Shown: positions 18,991-28,527, counted from the first letter of the stretch. The stretch is DNA of 64,000 nt from CAVVAL01 sp963740215 (GCA_963740215.1 CAVUDJ010000005.1:372001-436000), one strand, 5' to 3'. Notes: generated by a model from the letters alone, not told the origin. Translations and numbers: made by a program.

Positions 18991-20066
18991 GTGTCCTGAC
19001 CTTCCGCCGCACCCGCCGCGCCGAGACGGACCCGGTGGCCGAGGCTGCCCGCGCCGCCGAGCTGGCCCGTCTCGCCGCCGAGCAGGCGACCGCCGACGCG
19101 GCCCGTGAGGAGATCGCCGCCGAGTCTCGCATTCGCCTCGCCCGGATGGAGCGGGACGCGGCCCGTGCGGACGCCGAGCATGACCGCACCACCCGCAGCA
19201 CCGACCGCACGGCACGGCGGGCACAGCGCGTCAGCGCCCGGCAGGCGTGGTTCACGCGGCTGCGTCCGGTGGCGCCGCTGATCGTGGTCAACGCCACCGC
19301 CATGTACGGCCAGATCGCAGTCGGGTACCGCGAGCTGACCGCCGATGGCACGCCCGGCATGGCCCGGTTCGCGGTCGCGTTCCTCGTCGCCGCCGCCGCC
19401 GAGCTGATCGCCAACTACGTCAACTGGCACGCCCACGACGCGCTGTTGCGCAAGGACGGCCGGACCGCCGGGCGGCTGCGCCGCGTCGCGTACCTGATCG
19501 CCGCCGTGATCGGCGCGGTCAACTACTCCCACTTCGCCGGTGACGGTATGGCGCCGACCGCCGCCGCCGTGGTGTTCGGGCTGATGTCCGCCAGCTCGCC
19601 GTGGCTGTGGGGGCTGCACACCCGACGCGCTCAGCACGTGCAGCTCACCGCCGAGGGGCGCGCCGACACCGCCGGGGCCGTGTTCTCCGGCGAGCGCGTG
19701 CGGGCGTTCCCGCTCCGATCCTGGCAGGCCCGCCGCTGGTCGATCGACCACGGCATCACCGACCCGCTGACCGCGTGGGACGGCTACAACGCCGCCCGCG
19801 CCGACCGCAAGGCCGGACGCCTCGCCGAGCGCGACCAGGCCACCTGTACCTGCGGCACGGCCGTGCTGCCGGGCGTGCCAACCCGTGCCGATCGTGACGG
19901 CATGGCCCCGGCCGAGCTGCGCGACCGGGCCCGCCGGACCTACCTCGCCGCCATGGCGGCCGGCACGCCGGTCACCGACCGCACCCTCGCCGCCGCCTAC
20001 GGCATGCGGGAGCGGTGGGCGCGGGAGCGCATCCGCGAGGCCCGCGCCGACCACACCGAGAACTGA
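18987..20066 (+). CDS. DUF2637/SpdB-like transfer (spread) membrane protein
   Basis: 359 residues. An Arg/Ala/Glu-rich coiled-coil spans about residues 15-85. Four membrane helices follow (PLIVVNATAMYGQIAVGY, the region to ELIANYVNW, VAYLIAAVIGAVNY, AAAVVFGLMSASSPWLW). A cytoplasmic HTH-like C-terminus has DRTLAAAYGMRERWARERIREAR. SpdB proteins help intramycelial plasmid spread in actinomycetes alongside the FtsK-like translocase. A close paralogue sits in element 2 at 30167, sharing the stretch LWGLHTRRAQHVQLTAEGRA, which links the two elements by descent. Confidence 0.85.
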   Translation: MSVLTFRRTRRAETDPVAEAARAAELARLAAEQATADAAREEIAAESRIRLARMERDAARADAEHDRTTRSTDRTARRAQRVSARQAWFTRLRPVAPLIVVNATAMYGQIAVGYRELTADGTPGMARFAVAFLVAAAAELIANYVNWHAHDALLRKDGRTAGRLRRVAYLIAAVIGAVNYSHFAGDGMAPTAAAVVFGLMSASSPWLWGLHTRRAQHVQLTAEGRADTAGAVFSGERVRAFPLRSWQARRWSIDHGITDPLTAWDGYNAARADRKAGRLAERDQATCTCGTAVLPGVPTRADRDGMAPAELRDRARRTYLAAMAAGTPVTDRTLAAAYGMRERWARERIREARADHTEN

Positions 20067-20098
20067 CCACGCCGCCCCCGACCGGAGAGGAGGCACCG

Positions 20099-20350
20099 AT
20101 GCCCGCCAACACCACCAAGCGCGCTCTCTACGCCGCCTACCAGCGGCTCGTGGCCCGGGAGGCGATCGCCTCCCGCGAGGCCGACGCCGCCTACGCGATC
20201 TGGGAGGCCGCCGCCGCGCGGCGCCGCGCGCTAGCCGACCAAGCCACCGAGGCGCACCGCGCCTGGCTCATGGCCGTCAACGACGCCGCCCTGGTGACGG
20301 CCGCCGAAGACATCGCGTTCAACACGACGCCGCTGTTCACCACCGACTGA
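20099..20350 (+). CDS. Small Ala-rich helical protein
   Basis: 83 residues, with GGAGAGGAGG upstream of the ATG. The sequence is almost entirely predicted helix (LYAAYQRLVAREAIASREAD, EAAAARRRALADQAT) and may form a coiled coil. No family recognised. It lies between spdB and the transfer ATPase gene. Confidence 0.6.
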   Translation: MPANTTKRALYAAYQRLVAREAIASREADAAYAIWEAAAARRRALADQATEAHRAWLMAVNDAALVTAAEDIAFNTTPLFTTD

Positions 20351-20438
20351 CCGCACGACCCCGACCCCGCGCGGGGCCGGTCCCGACTCGACATCTGCGA
20401 CCGGCCCCACCACCCCCTCACAGGAGGCAAGTCCCATC

Positions 20439-22757
20439 ATGGCAAGCCACAACGGCAACGGAAACAACCCGCACGATGACGGCCGCCCGGTCGATTGGGA
20501 CGGCGAGCTGGCCCGGCTCGACACGGCCGGAAACGTGGTCCCGTTCCAGCGCAAGCCCGCCGAGCAGACCGACACCGACCCGGCCGGCACGGAGGTGGAG
20601 CGGTATGGCACCTCGCACGAGGTTGACCAGGGCGCCGGCACGGACATTGCCCCGGGCAGCGGGGAGGTGCTTGAGGGTGAGTTGCTGCCGCCGGTCGGCG
20701 CGGATGTGACGGTCGGTCCGCCGGAGTTGAAGCAGTGGACGTGGACGGTCGGTTGGCGGCACAAGGCGCGCCGGTTCTGGACCTACCGCTGGCGGTACCT
20801 GTGGAACACGCTGGTGGTGCTCGGCGCCTGGTCGGCGCGGGCGTCGTGGTGGTGGCTGCGGGGCATCGGCCGCGCCGCCGCCGATTTCGGCGCCTTCCTG
20901 GATGACCGGCAGGGTCTTGCGGTGGCCAATCAGACCGCTGGGGGTGTGGACGGCCGGGCGGATGTGGACGCGTGGTTGAAGGTCCGTAACGAGCGGCACC
21001 GGGAGGTCCGTGACCGCCGCAAGGTGGTCCGCACGCGGACCGCGGTGCCGGTGCTGGCCGTGCTGGTCACGGCCGGGCTGCTGGTCTGGCTCGGACACGC
21101 CGCCTGGATCAGCGAATATCTCACCTCGGGCCTGGCCGTGGCGTGGCTGGCGGCCGGCTGCTGGCTGGTTTGGTATGGCCGGGCGCGCACGGCGCCGTTC
21201 TGGCCGACGTTTCGGGAGCCGTCGCCGTACCCGCCGGTCAGCATGGACACCGTCACCGGGGCGCTGTTGGCGACCGGTATCACCCAGCTCAAGGACCTGG
21301 TCAAGGCGGGGCAGTCGCCAGTGGATGTGATCTACCGGGATGACACCGCCGGGGGCAAGATCGCCGAGACGCACCCGGTGCCCGGGGTGACCACCGACAT
21401 GCTGGCGTCCAAGGCGATCGTGATCGCCGGGGCGCTGCGCCGGCCCCCGGCGATGGTGCACCTCTCCCAGGCGCCCTCCGGGGTCCCCGGCCACGTCGAA
21501 CTCCTTGTCCTGGACATCGACCCCGGCACGCAGAAGCCGCGCCGATACGCCTACCTGAACAAGAAGGTCAACGTCGGCTCCCCGTGCACGATCGGCTACG
21601 ACCCCCGTAACCAGCCGATCCGGTGGATGCTGCCCGGCACCAACGGCATCACCACCGGCACCCCCGGCTCCGGCAAGACCGCCTACCTGATCCAGCTCGC
21701 CTGCCTGGCGGCCGACGACGCCGAAGGCGCTGACCTGGCGATCTTCGACTTCAAGGGCATGGGCGACTACGCCGAGTGCGAGCCGGTGTGTTTCGCCTAC
21801 AGCGCCGACTCCGACACCACCGAAACCGCCCGCGCTCTCCTCGGCGCGTTGAAGCGCCTCACCAAGGAGGTAGAGCGGCGCAAGCGGATCCTCACCGAGC
21901 TCAAGGCCGCCGGCTCCGACCTGCTGGACAACAACGCCGCCGCGCTCACCGACCGACTCGCCCGCACCACGCGGCACAACATGCGGTGGATCCTGTTCAT
22001 CATCGACGAGATCCACGAGGCCCTCGCCGACCCCGACTACGGCGACGAGATCACCGAACTACTGGTCAAGCTCCACAAGATCGGCCGCGCGTGCGGGCTG
22101 CACTTCGAGATCGCCTCCCAGCGCACCGACGCCGAGTCCATCAAGACCGCCATCTCCTCCCTCCCCACGATCCGGGTCGCGTTCCACCAGAACGGGCAGC
22201 GCGGTAACGACGACATCCTCGGCACCGGCGCCTACAAACGCGGTGTGGACGCGACCGCGTTTCGGCGCGGCGTCGCGGGCGGCACCGCCGACGACCGGGG
22301 CTCGTGCTGGTACATCGGCTCGGAGGGTGGCGTTCCGGTGAAGGTCCGCACGAACTTCGTCCTCAAGGACACCAAGAAGATCCTCGCGCGGGCGTTGGAG
22401 AACAGGCGCAACGCCGGGACGCTGACCGGCGCGGCGGCCGGGATCATCGAACAGCCCGAAACCCCAACGTTCTCCGCGCTCGATGACGTGCGCGCGGCCT
22501 TCACCGCCGGGGAGGCGGCGCTGCACGGCGACGTGATCTTCCACCGGGTCAACACCCGCCACCCCGGCCGGTGGAAGTCGCAGAGCGTGCTCATCGCCGC
22601 GATCAAATCCGAGGCGCCGGGCTGGAAGTCCCCGACCGTCGATGTTGGACAGATCCGCCCGACCGACGCACCCGACGCGGCGGGGGAGGAGCGCACACGC
22701 AAGGGCATCCGGCTTGAGCACCTGGCCGCCGCGATCGCCGCACGCCCCATCAACTGA
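20439..22757 (+). CDS. FtsK/SpoIIIE-like DNA translocase (TraSA type)
   Basis: 772 residues with an AGGAGG Shine-Dalgarno. An acidic N-terminus is followed by membrane helices at about residues 100-250. A motor domain follows, with Walker A GTPGSGKTAYL near 405, IFDFKGMGDY, Walker B LFIIDEIHEALADP, and a sensor region FEIASQRTDAES. In Streptomyces AICEs a single such hexameric pump moves double-stranded DNA between hyphae and recognises 8-bp repeats (TRS) through a C-terminal winged helix. The repeat array immediately 3' of the gene is the natural candidate target. Confidence 0.9.
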   Translation: MASHNGNGNNPHDDGRPVDWDGELARLDTAGNVVPFQRKPAEQTDTDPAGTEVERYGTSHEVDQGAGTDIAPGSGEVLEGELLPPVGADVTVGPPELKQWTWTVGWRHKARRFWTYRWRYLWNTLVVLGAWSARASWWWLRGIGRAAADFGAFLDDRQGLAVANQTAGGVDGRADVDAWLKVRNERHREVRDRRKVVRTRTAVPVLAVLVTAGLLVWLGHAAWISEYLTSGLAVAWLAAGCWLVWYGRARTAPFWPTFREPSPYPPVSMDTVTGALLATGITQLKDLVKAGQSPVDVIYRDDTAGGKIAETHPVPGVTTDMLASKAIVIAGALRRPPAMVHLSQAPSGVPGHVELLVLDIDPGTQKPRRYAYLNKKVNVGSPCTIGYDPRNQPIRWMLPGTNGITTGTPGSGKTAYLIQLACLAADDAEGADLAIFDFKGMGDYAECEPVCFAYSADSDTTETARALLGALKRLTKEVERRKRILTELKAAGSDLLDNNAAALTDRLARTTRHNMRWILFIIDEIHEALADPDYGDEITELLVKLHKIGRACGLHFEIASQRTDAESIKTAISSLPTIRVAFHQNGQRGNDDILGTGAYKRGVDATAFRRGVAGGTADDRGSCWYIGSEGGVPVKVRTNFVLKDTKKILARALENRRNAGTLTGAAAGIIEQPETPTFSALDDVRAAFTAGEAALHGDVIFHRVNTRHPGRWKSQSVLIAAIKSEAPGWKSPTVDVGQIRPTDAPDAAGEERTRKGIRLEHLAAAIAARPIN

Positions 22758-22774
22758 GCCCCACCACCCGGAGC

Positions 22775-22871
22775 CGCTAGGACCTAGCCGCCCACCCGCT
22801 AGGCCTAGCGGCTCCGCTAGGCCCCCACCTAGCCCCCTGCATGGTTCCTGAGCTGCGCGCTAGCCCCCTAG
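22775..22871. repeat. CCGCTAGG repeat array 3' of the transfer gene (candidate clt/TRS)
   Basis: CCGCTAGG occurs directly at 22775, 22797 and 22815, inverted at 22804, with variants CCTAGCCG and CCTAGCCC. CTAG appears eight times in 95 bp, although it is normally rare in such genomes. The position directly downstream of a TraB/TraSA-type gene is where the clt locus of related plasmids lies. Confidence 0.55.
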
Positions 22872-22915
22872 CGCTCAGCCGATGACGCACGCCCAAAAGC
22901 GCCCTGGAGGCCGTT

Positions 22916-23422
22916 TTGACCACCGTCCGTCGCCGCCCGCAAGGCACCCTACCCGACACCGTTTCGGCCCTCATGGCCGCCGCCTGCGCGGCCCTACTCG
23001 GAGCCTGCCTGCGCCTGCTCTGGCGCGGCGTTCGCACCACCCCCGGCCTGTTCCTGATCCTCTGTGGAGCGTCGTGCGCGGCGCTTTCTCACCCGTGGAT
23101 CGGGCTCGCGACCGCCCTGTTCGGCGCCCTGATCTACCGCACGCAGTGTTACCGAACCCCCTACACCCGCTGCCAACGCTGCGCCGGAGTGGGGCACCTC
23201 AAGCCCCGTCGCGCCCGCGCCCGGATCGCTCGCCGCTGCTGGGCCTGCCACGGCAAAGGCGTCCGGATCCGCTGGGGACGCGCCCTCATGAACACGTGGC
23301 GACGCGCCACCTACACCCCGCCCACCGATCCCGACGCCGCCTACGACGCCCGGCCCGCGCGCCCGGCCGGACCGATCACCTACACCGACGCACTACGCGG
23401 AACATCAACGGAGCGTAACTGA
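22916..23422 (+). CDS. Membrane protein with DnaJ-like zinc knuckles
   Basis: 168 residues from a TTG with GGAGG 6 bp upstream. Two or three membrane helices (about residues 15-75) precede CQRCAGVGHL and CWACHGKGVR, CxxCxGxG motifs like those of DnaJ zinc fingers. The C-terminus is polar. The gene at 23594 encodes a shorter protein of the same design, so the pair may be tandem duplicates. A chaperone-like or RNA-binding role cannot be claimed from this. Confidence 0.7.
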   Translation: MTTVRRRPQGTLPDTVSALMAAACAALLGACLRLLWRGVRTTPGLFLILCGASCAALSHPWIGLATALFGALIYRTQCYRTPYTRCQRCAGVGHLKPRRARARIARRCWACHGKGVRIRWGRALMNTWRRATYTPPTDPDAAYDARPARPAGPITYTDALRGTSTERN

Positions 23423-23446
23423 CCGGCGGATCGGTCACCGATCGGT

Positions 23447-23548
23447 GAGGTAGCGGGGCGCCCGCTACCGGTAGCGGCAACGCTACCCGCCCCGCTACCT
23501 CCCATAACCACCCTGGCCAGTGCCTATTTCCGTAGGTAGCGGGTAGCG
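23447..23548. repeat. GGTAGCGG / CCGCTACC repeat array
   Basis: Seven or more copies of GTAGCG in both orientations occur between the two zinc-knuckle genes. They form several overlapping palindromes, for example CCGCTACCGGTAGCGG around 23462. The core CCGCTA is shared with the CCGCTAGG array 650 bp upstream. It could be a second part of clt or a replication/partition site. Confidence 0.5.
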
Positions 23549-23593
23549 CGCCCGGCCCCACCATGCCCAAAGACCGCCCCCGGAGGCACCCCC

Positions 23594-23902
23594 TTGCTCT
23601 CCCTCGCCGCTACCGCGACCCTCACCGCCGCTACCGCCAGTAACAGCCTGCCGCACCGTGACGCCCTGTACGGCTGGGCCATCCTCGCCGCGCTCGTCTG
23701 GACCGCCGGTGACCTGCTCGCCTGCTGGATCTGGCCGTTCGGCACCTGCCGCGCCTGCCACGGCACCGGCAAACGCCGCTCCCCATCCGGCCGCGCCTTC
23801 CCGGCCTGCCGCCGCTGCGACGGCGACGGCGCCCGACTCCGTGTCGGGCGGCACCTCATCAACTACCTCCGCGCCGAGTACGACCGCCGGCCCAAGTCCT
23901 GA
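23594..23902 (+). CDS. Small membrane protein with CxxCxGxG zinc knuckles
   Basis: 102 residues from a TTG preceded by GGAGG. Two helices (about residues 3-50) are followed by CRACHGTGKR and CRRCDGDGAR, then RVGRHLINYLRAEYDRR. It parallels the 22916 protein in layout, including the basic stretch after the second knuckle. The repeat array just upstream ends close to its start. Confidence 0.7.
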   Translation: MLSLAATATLTAATASNSLPHRDALYGWAILAALVWTAGDLLACWIWPFGTCRACHGTGKRRSPSGRAFPACRRCDGDGARLRVGRHLINYLRAEYDRRPKS

Positions 23903-23916
23903 ACGGAGACACGACC

Positions 23917-24228
23917 GTGAGCTACCTCAACATGCACGGCATCGCGACCAGCGCCAGCGTGTCGAGCGGCTACGCCGCCGACCACGCGCACGTCTGCCCC
24001 GAGTGCGACGACCGGTACCCGTGCGGCGCTCGCGCGAACCAGTGCGTCGACCCGGAATCCCTGCCCTGCCCGGAATGCAGCGCCGCCGCGAACTATGCCG
24101 TGGACTGCCCGACCTGCGGTGTGTACGGGCCGCCGGTCGGCACCAGCGACGCCGCCGAACAGCTCGCCGGAGTGCACGACGACATGCACCACCAGGGCGA
24201 GCCCACCGCCGACGTCCACCCCGCCTGA
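23917..24228 (+). CDS. Small Cys-rich zinc-ribbon protein
   Basis: 103 residues from a GTG. Pairs CPECDDRYPC, CPEC and CPTC give two probable zinc ribbons. The C-terminus is acidic and His-containing (VHDDMHHQGE). No named family; it is one of several small Zn proteins in this AICE operon. Confidence 0.6.
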   Translation: MSYLNMHGIATSASVSSGYAADHAHVCPECDDRYPCGARANQCVDPESLPCPECSAAANYAVDCPTCGVYGPPVGTSDAAEQLAGVHDDMHHQGEPTADVHPA

Positions 24229-24241
24229 GAGGAGTCGACCT

Positions 24242-24600
24242 GTGACCACGTTCTACGACCCCGAGGGCAAGCGGTTCGGCCTGCCGACCTACCCCTACCG
24301 CCAGGCCCCGGCCGGGCTGCTCACCGTTCGGCAACTCCGAGCAATCGACCTGCGGCCAGGCGGGCAGGCGGGCAGCACATCGCCGCACAGATCCTCTGGC
24401 GCAAGGGAAAGCGCGTCGCCTACCTCTACCAGATCGGCTTCGCCAAGCCCAAGCGCACCGCCACCGAAGCGCAGCGCGCCGCGATCGCCCGCGCGCTGCG
24501 CGCCCGCCGCATCTGCCCCGAATGCCACCGCGAGCGGGAGTACTACATCCCGCACCGGCAGGGCGAGTGCTTCGACTGCCAGTACGGGGAGGTGACCTGA
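24242..24600 (+). pseudogene. RRQRL-motif zinc-binding protein, frameshifted by an 8-bp duplication
   Basis: The start is a GTG at 24242 reading TTFYDPEGKRFGLPTYPYRQ and TVRQLRAIDLRPGGQ, typical of the RRQRL-motif zinc-binding family of AICEs. GGCGGGCA is tandemly duplicated at 24359-24366 and 24367-24374. Deleting one copy restores HIAAQILWRKGKRVAYLYQI through to the zinc ribbon CPEC...CFDC and a stop at 24600. The family is small and of unknown function. Unlike the other breaks, this one looks like genuine slippage. Confidence 0.75.
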
Positions 24601-24917
24601 TGACGGCTGCCATCGTGCTGCCGCTGCCGCACCTGCTGACCGCGCAGGAGTGGGCGGAGCACTGCGAGTGGATCGCCTACGAGCACGGCCGCCGCATCGG
24701 CTACGACCAGGGCTTCCGCGCCGGCTACGCCGCGAGTGAGCGGAGCATGGCCGAGGCGTGGCGCCCGCTCGCCGAGCGCATCCGCCGCTACGCGGGCGAG
24801 AAGACCTGGCAGCAGATCGTCGAGAACCGCGCCGCCTCCGAGCGGGCCGCGATCGAAGCATCACTACGGCGCGCCGCAGCGCAACGCGCCGCAATCAACG
24901 AACGGGGGACAGCATGA
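24600..24917 (+). CDS. Small helical AICE protein
   Basis: 105 residues, ATG overlapping the previous stop (TGATGA) and preceded by GGGGAGG. It contains AQEWAEHCEWIAYEHGRRIG and YDQGFRAGYAASER, then a long Arg/Ala helix. No domain recognised. It overlaps the rep gene by 4 bp. Confidence 0.65.
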   Translation: MTAAIVLPLPHLLTAQEWAEHCEWIAYEHGRRIGYDQGFRAGYAASERSMAEAWRPLAERIRRYAGEKTWQQIVENRAASERAAIEASLRRAAAQRAAINERGTA

Positions 24918-26931
24918 CCACACCCATCAACGGACACCAGGCACCCGCCGACGTGGACGCGTTCAGCGTCAACCCCGCCGAGGCGGCACAGCGGCTCGCC
25001 GAGCTGGACAACGCCACCGGCTCTGCGCTCCCGGCGTCAGACGGCACGGTCGATCAGGACGCCGGCAGCGTCGCAGAGTTGGGCGGCGAGGGTGGGCGCG
25101 GTCCGTCGCAGGCCACGATGTTGCGCCGGTTGGCGTTGGGCCGGTTCCGGTTCGGCTGCGCGCCGGACGGCACCCCGTTCGCGGTGCCGATCGGCGGGCC
25201 GCGTGTGGCCCGCTCGCTGCGCGGCGGCAAGACCAGTCTGCGCGCCGAGCTGGCCAAGCTGTACGCCCGCGCCTACGGCGGCAACGTCCCCTCCGCGTCC
25301 GCGCTCGCCGACGCGTTGACCGCGCTGGAGGGCGAAGCGGGCGAGACCGACCCGGAACCGCTCGCGCTGCGCGTCGCGGAGTACGACGGCTCGCTGCTGC
25401 TGGATCTCGGGCGGGCCGATGGGCGTGTGGTTCAGGTGACACCGGGCGGCTGGTCGGTGCTCGGCACCTCCCCGGTGTTGTTCCGCCGCACGGCGTTGAC
25501 CGGGCCGCTGCCGGACCCGGCCCGGCCCGGTGACCTCACGCCACTACGGGAACGACTGAACGTGTCGGATGCGGATTGGTCGCTGGTGCTGGCGTGGCTG
25601 TGCGCCGCGTTGACGCCGTCGCCGCCGCACCCGCTGCTGGCGCTGCTCGGCGAGCAGGGCACCGGCAAGTCCACCGCGACCCGGCTGGTCGTGGAGGTGA
25701 TCGACCCGTCGCCGGTGCCGCTGCGCCCGGCGCCACGTGATGAGGATCAGTGGTCGGTGGCGGCCGCATCCTCGTGGGTGGTCGGGCTGGACAACCTCTC
25801 CGGGGTCGCGCCGTGGTTCTCCGACTCGCTGTGCCGCGCCGTCACCGGCGCCGGCTCGATCCGGCGCCGGCTCTATACCGACGACGACGTGTCGGTGTTG
25901 GCGTTCCGACGTGCCGTGGTCGTGAACGGGATCGACTTCGGCGACCTGCGCGGAGACCTCGCCGACCGGATGCTGGCCGTGGAGCTCCACGTCATCGGCG
26001 ACGACCAGCGGCGCACCGACGCCGACATCGCCATGCGCGCCGACGAACATGCCGCCGTGCTCGGCGGACTGCTTGGATCTCGCCGTGGAGGTGCTGGCCG
26101 TGTTCCCCGGGGTGCAAGCTGGAGCGGATGCCGCGCATGGCCGACTTCGCCCGCATCGTCGCCGCCGTCGACCAGGTACGCGGCACCGAGTCGCTCGGCA
26201 GGTACCTGTCCCAGCGCGGGCAGCTCGCCGAGACCGTCGTCGAGGGTGACCAGTTCGCCACCGAAATCCGGCACCTCGCCGACGCCAACCAGCACTGGAC
26301 CGGCACCAGCGGCGAACTACTCGCCGCGCTCACCACGAGCGAGCAGCGCCGGCCCAAGCCGTGGCCCGCCACCGAACGCGCCGCCAGCGCCGCCCTGTCC
26401 CGCGTCGCCCCCGCGCTGCGGCAACTCGGCTACACCGTCACCCGCGACCGCGAACCGGGCACCGGGCGCCGGCTATGGACCCTGCTTGCCCCGGGCGGCG
26501 AGGTCACGTCAGAGGAGAGCCGGGAAACACCGTCACGACCGTCACAACCGTCACGGCAGGCCGCTGACCAGCCAAAACTCTGTGACGGTTGGGAAGACGT
26601 AACCGTCACACCCATCCCCACAACCGTCACACCCGAACTCGCCGACCGGCTCGGTGTGACGGTTGGACCCGACGCTGTGACGGTAGGCACCGACCAACCG
26701 TCACACCCCGACACCCCATCTGAACAGGGAAAACACGGCGGCCGTGACGGTCGTGACGGTTGTGACGGTCAAAACCAGATCTCCTCTGACGTGACCTGCC
26801 ACTGCGGCGCCATCCGGCACCGCCCGCGCGATCTCGGACCCTGCCACGGCTGCGGAGCACTCACCCACCGCTACGGCGACGGCGGAAACGCCCACTGCCT
26901 CAACTGCCGCCAGAACGGGGCGAGCGCGTGA
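24914..26931 (+). pseudogene. AICE replication protein, P-loop primase/helicase-like, two frameshifts
   Basis: The frame starts at the ATG 24914. It has a region like other AICE replication proteins, then the ATPase core: Walker A LGEQGTGKSTATR, then WVVGLDNLSG (Walker B-like) and GDLADRMLAVEL (sensor/Arg finger). At about 26072 and about 26113 single extra bases shift the frame. Correcting both gives GGLLDLAVEVLAVFPGVKLERMP and on to a C-terminal zinc ribbon (CHCG, CHGCG, CLNC) ending at 26931. Family members act with host enzymes to replicate the excised element. Its linker carries the iteron array described separately. Confidence 0.75.
26529..26769. repeat. CCGTCAC iteron array inside the rep gene (candidate origin)
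   Basis: Twelve copies of CCGTCAC or its complement GTGACGG, most extended to AACCGTCACA, occur in 240 bp in both orientations. They fall in the low-complexity linker of the replication protein. Iterons in or beside the rep gene are the usual origin arrangement in Rep-dependent elements. Confidence 0.6.
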
Positions 26932-27109
26932 ACCCGCCCCCGAAACCGACCCGCTCAAAGCCACAGAGACCAACTGCCCCTACCGGAGACACCGACCCGA
27001 TCGGAATAGGCGCTCCACGGCGCTCTCAGCGGGCCGCCAGAACGCCGCCACCGCCAGGCACCCGCACGAACCACCCCAGACCGCACCCAACTACCGACAG
27101 GAGCACAGC

Positions 27110-27328
27110 GTGCAAACCGCGCCGCCTAGCAAGCAGCTCTACCGGGTCCCTGAGGCAATGGAACTGCTCTCGCTCGGGCGGAGCGTCATCTACGAACAGA
27201 TCCGAAGTGGACGGCTCCGGACCGTCAAGGAAGGCCGCACCCGTCTCGTGCCCGCATGGGCCATCACCGAATACGTGTCCCTACTCGCCGACGAAGCCGG
27301 CTACGCAGAAATGGAGGTGGCGTCCTAA
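27110..27328 (+). CDS. xis: Excisionase (MerR/BldC-type HTH, Xis)
   Basis: 72 residues from a GTG at 27110. YRVPEAMELLSLGRSVIYEQ and SGRLRTVKEGRTRLVPAWAI form the winged-helix excisionase fold. It sits immediately before int, the two separated by the stop and start codons only, as in pSAM2-like elements. Xis directs the integrase toward excision. Its likely sites are the 12-bp-phased GTCACTCA pairs at the element ends. Confidence 0.85.
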   Translation: MQTAPPSKQLYRVPEAMELLSLGRSVIYEQIRSGRLRTVKEGRTRLVPAWAITEYVSLLADEAGYAEMEVAS

Positions 27329-28527
27329 ATGACCGAGCGACGCAGCAGGGGTGACGGCGGTCTGCACTGGAACGAGAGCCGCCAGCGCTGGGTAGCCGAG
27401 ATCACAATCGGATACGACGGACGCGGCAAGCGCATCACCCGAAAGAGGAGCGGCAAGACCAAGACCGAAGCCAAGGACAAGCTCAAGGAGTTGATTCGCG
27501 ATTACGACGACGGGCTAGCGATCGGACCGCAGAACTACACCGTGCGCGAGGCAGTGACCTACTGGCTCGCCTACGGACTCAGCGGTCGGTCCGCCGCCAC
27601 CGTCGCCAACTACCGGGGCATGGCGGAGATCCACATCATTCCTGCCCTGGGTGCCCGCAAGCTCCGAGAACTGTCCACCGAGGACGTTGACCGCTGGCTC
27701 AAGGCGAAATCCAAGACGCTCAGCACACGCTCGCTCCGGCTCATCCACACGCTACTGAGCCGAGCCGTCAAGTACGCCCAAGCACGAGACAAGGTGAAAC
27801 GAAACGTGGTCGCTCTAGCGGAAGTACCGACCGGACAGGAAGGGCGTCCGTCTAAGGCGCTCACGCTCGACCAGGCCGAAGCGATTCTCGCCGCTGCGGA
27901 GGGCTCACGCCTACACGCCTACATCGTGCTGTCGCTGCTGATTGGCGCGCGCACAGAGGAGCTACGCGCGCTTACGTGGGAGGACGTGGACCTGAAGGGC
28001 AAGCCCAAGGCCGACCCGCCCATTCCGCCGTCCATCTCGGTGATTCGCTCGGTACGCGAGGGTGGCGACACCAAGACCCGAAAGTCACGGCGCCGGCTCG
28101 CAATGCCGCTCCGCTGCGCCGAAGCGCTCGCCGGCCAGCGAGAGCGGCAAGAGAACGACCGCGAGAAAGCCGGCGATCGGTGGCAGGAAAGCGGCCTGGT
28201 TTTCGCGTCCGCCGTAGGCACCGAGCAGAACGCGCGCAACGTCTCCCGCATGTTCCGCGAAGTGCTCGACAAGGCCGGCCTGGTCGGCAAGGAATGGACG
28301 CCGCGCGAAATGCGACACAGCTTCGTGTCGCTGCTGTCCGACAGTGGCGTACCCCTGGAGCACATTCGCGCCTGGTCGGGCACAGCGGGACCGCCGTCAC
28401 CGAATCGGTGTACCGACAGCAGATCCGGCCGGTGATGGAGGAGGGAGCCACCGCCATGGACCGGATCTTCGGTGACGAGGACCAGGCCGACGAGCAGGCA
28501 TCGCCAGCCGCGGATGACGCGGCATAG
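27329..28527 (+). pseudogene. int: Tyrosine site-specific integrase, 3' frameshift
   Basis: It begins MTERRSRGDGGLHWNESRQR (AP2-like arm-binding domain). A SAM-like core-binding domain follows (about residues 65-160), then the catalytic domain with GARTEELRALTW (Arg) and TPREMRHSFVSLL. Near 28370 one base appears missing; the frame ending at 28527 supplies LVGHSGTAVTESVYRQQ, with the His and nucleophile Tyr. Without correction the protein stops at 28435 and lacks the catalytic Tyr. It lies 68 bp from att copy 2 and is the enzyme that would join element 1 to tRNA-Arg. Confidence 0.85.

Noticed and set aside
20418..22016. 532-aa minus-strand frame opposite the TraSA-like gene
   Set aside because: It lacks recognisable domains and a ribosome site; the plus frame has complete FtsK motor motifs.
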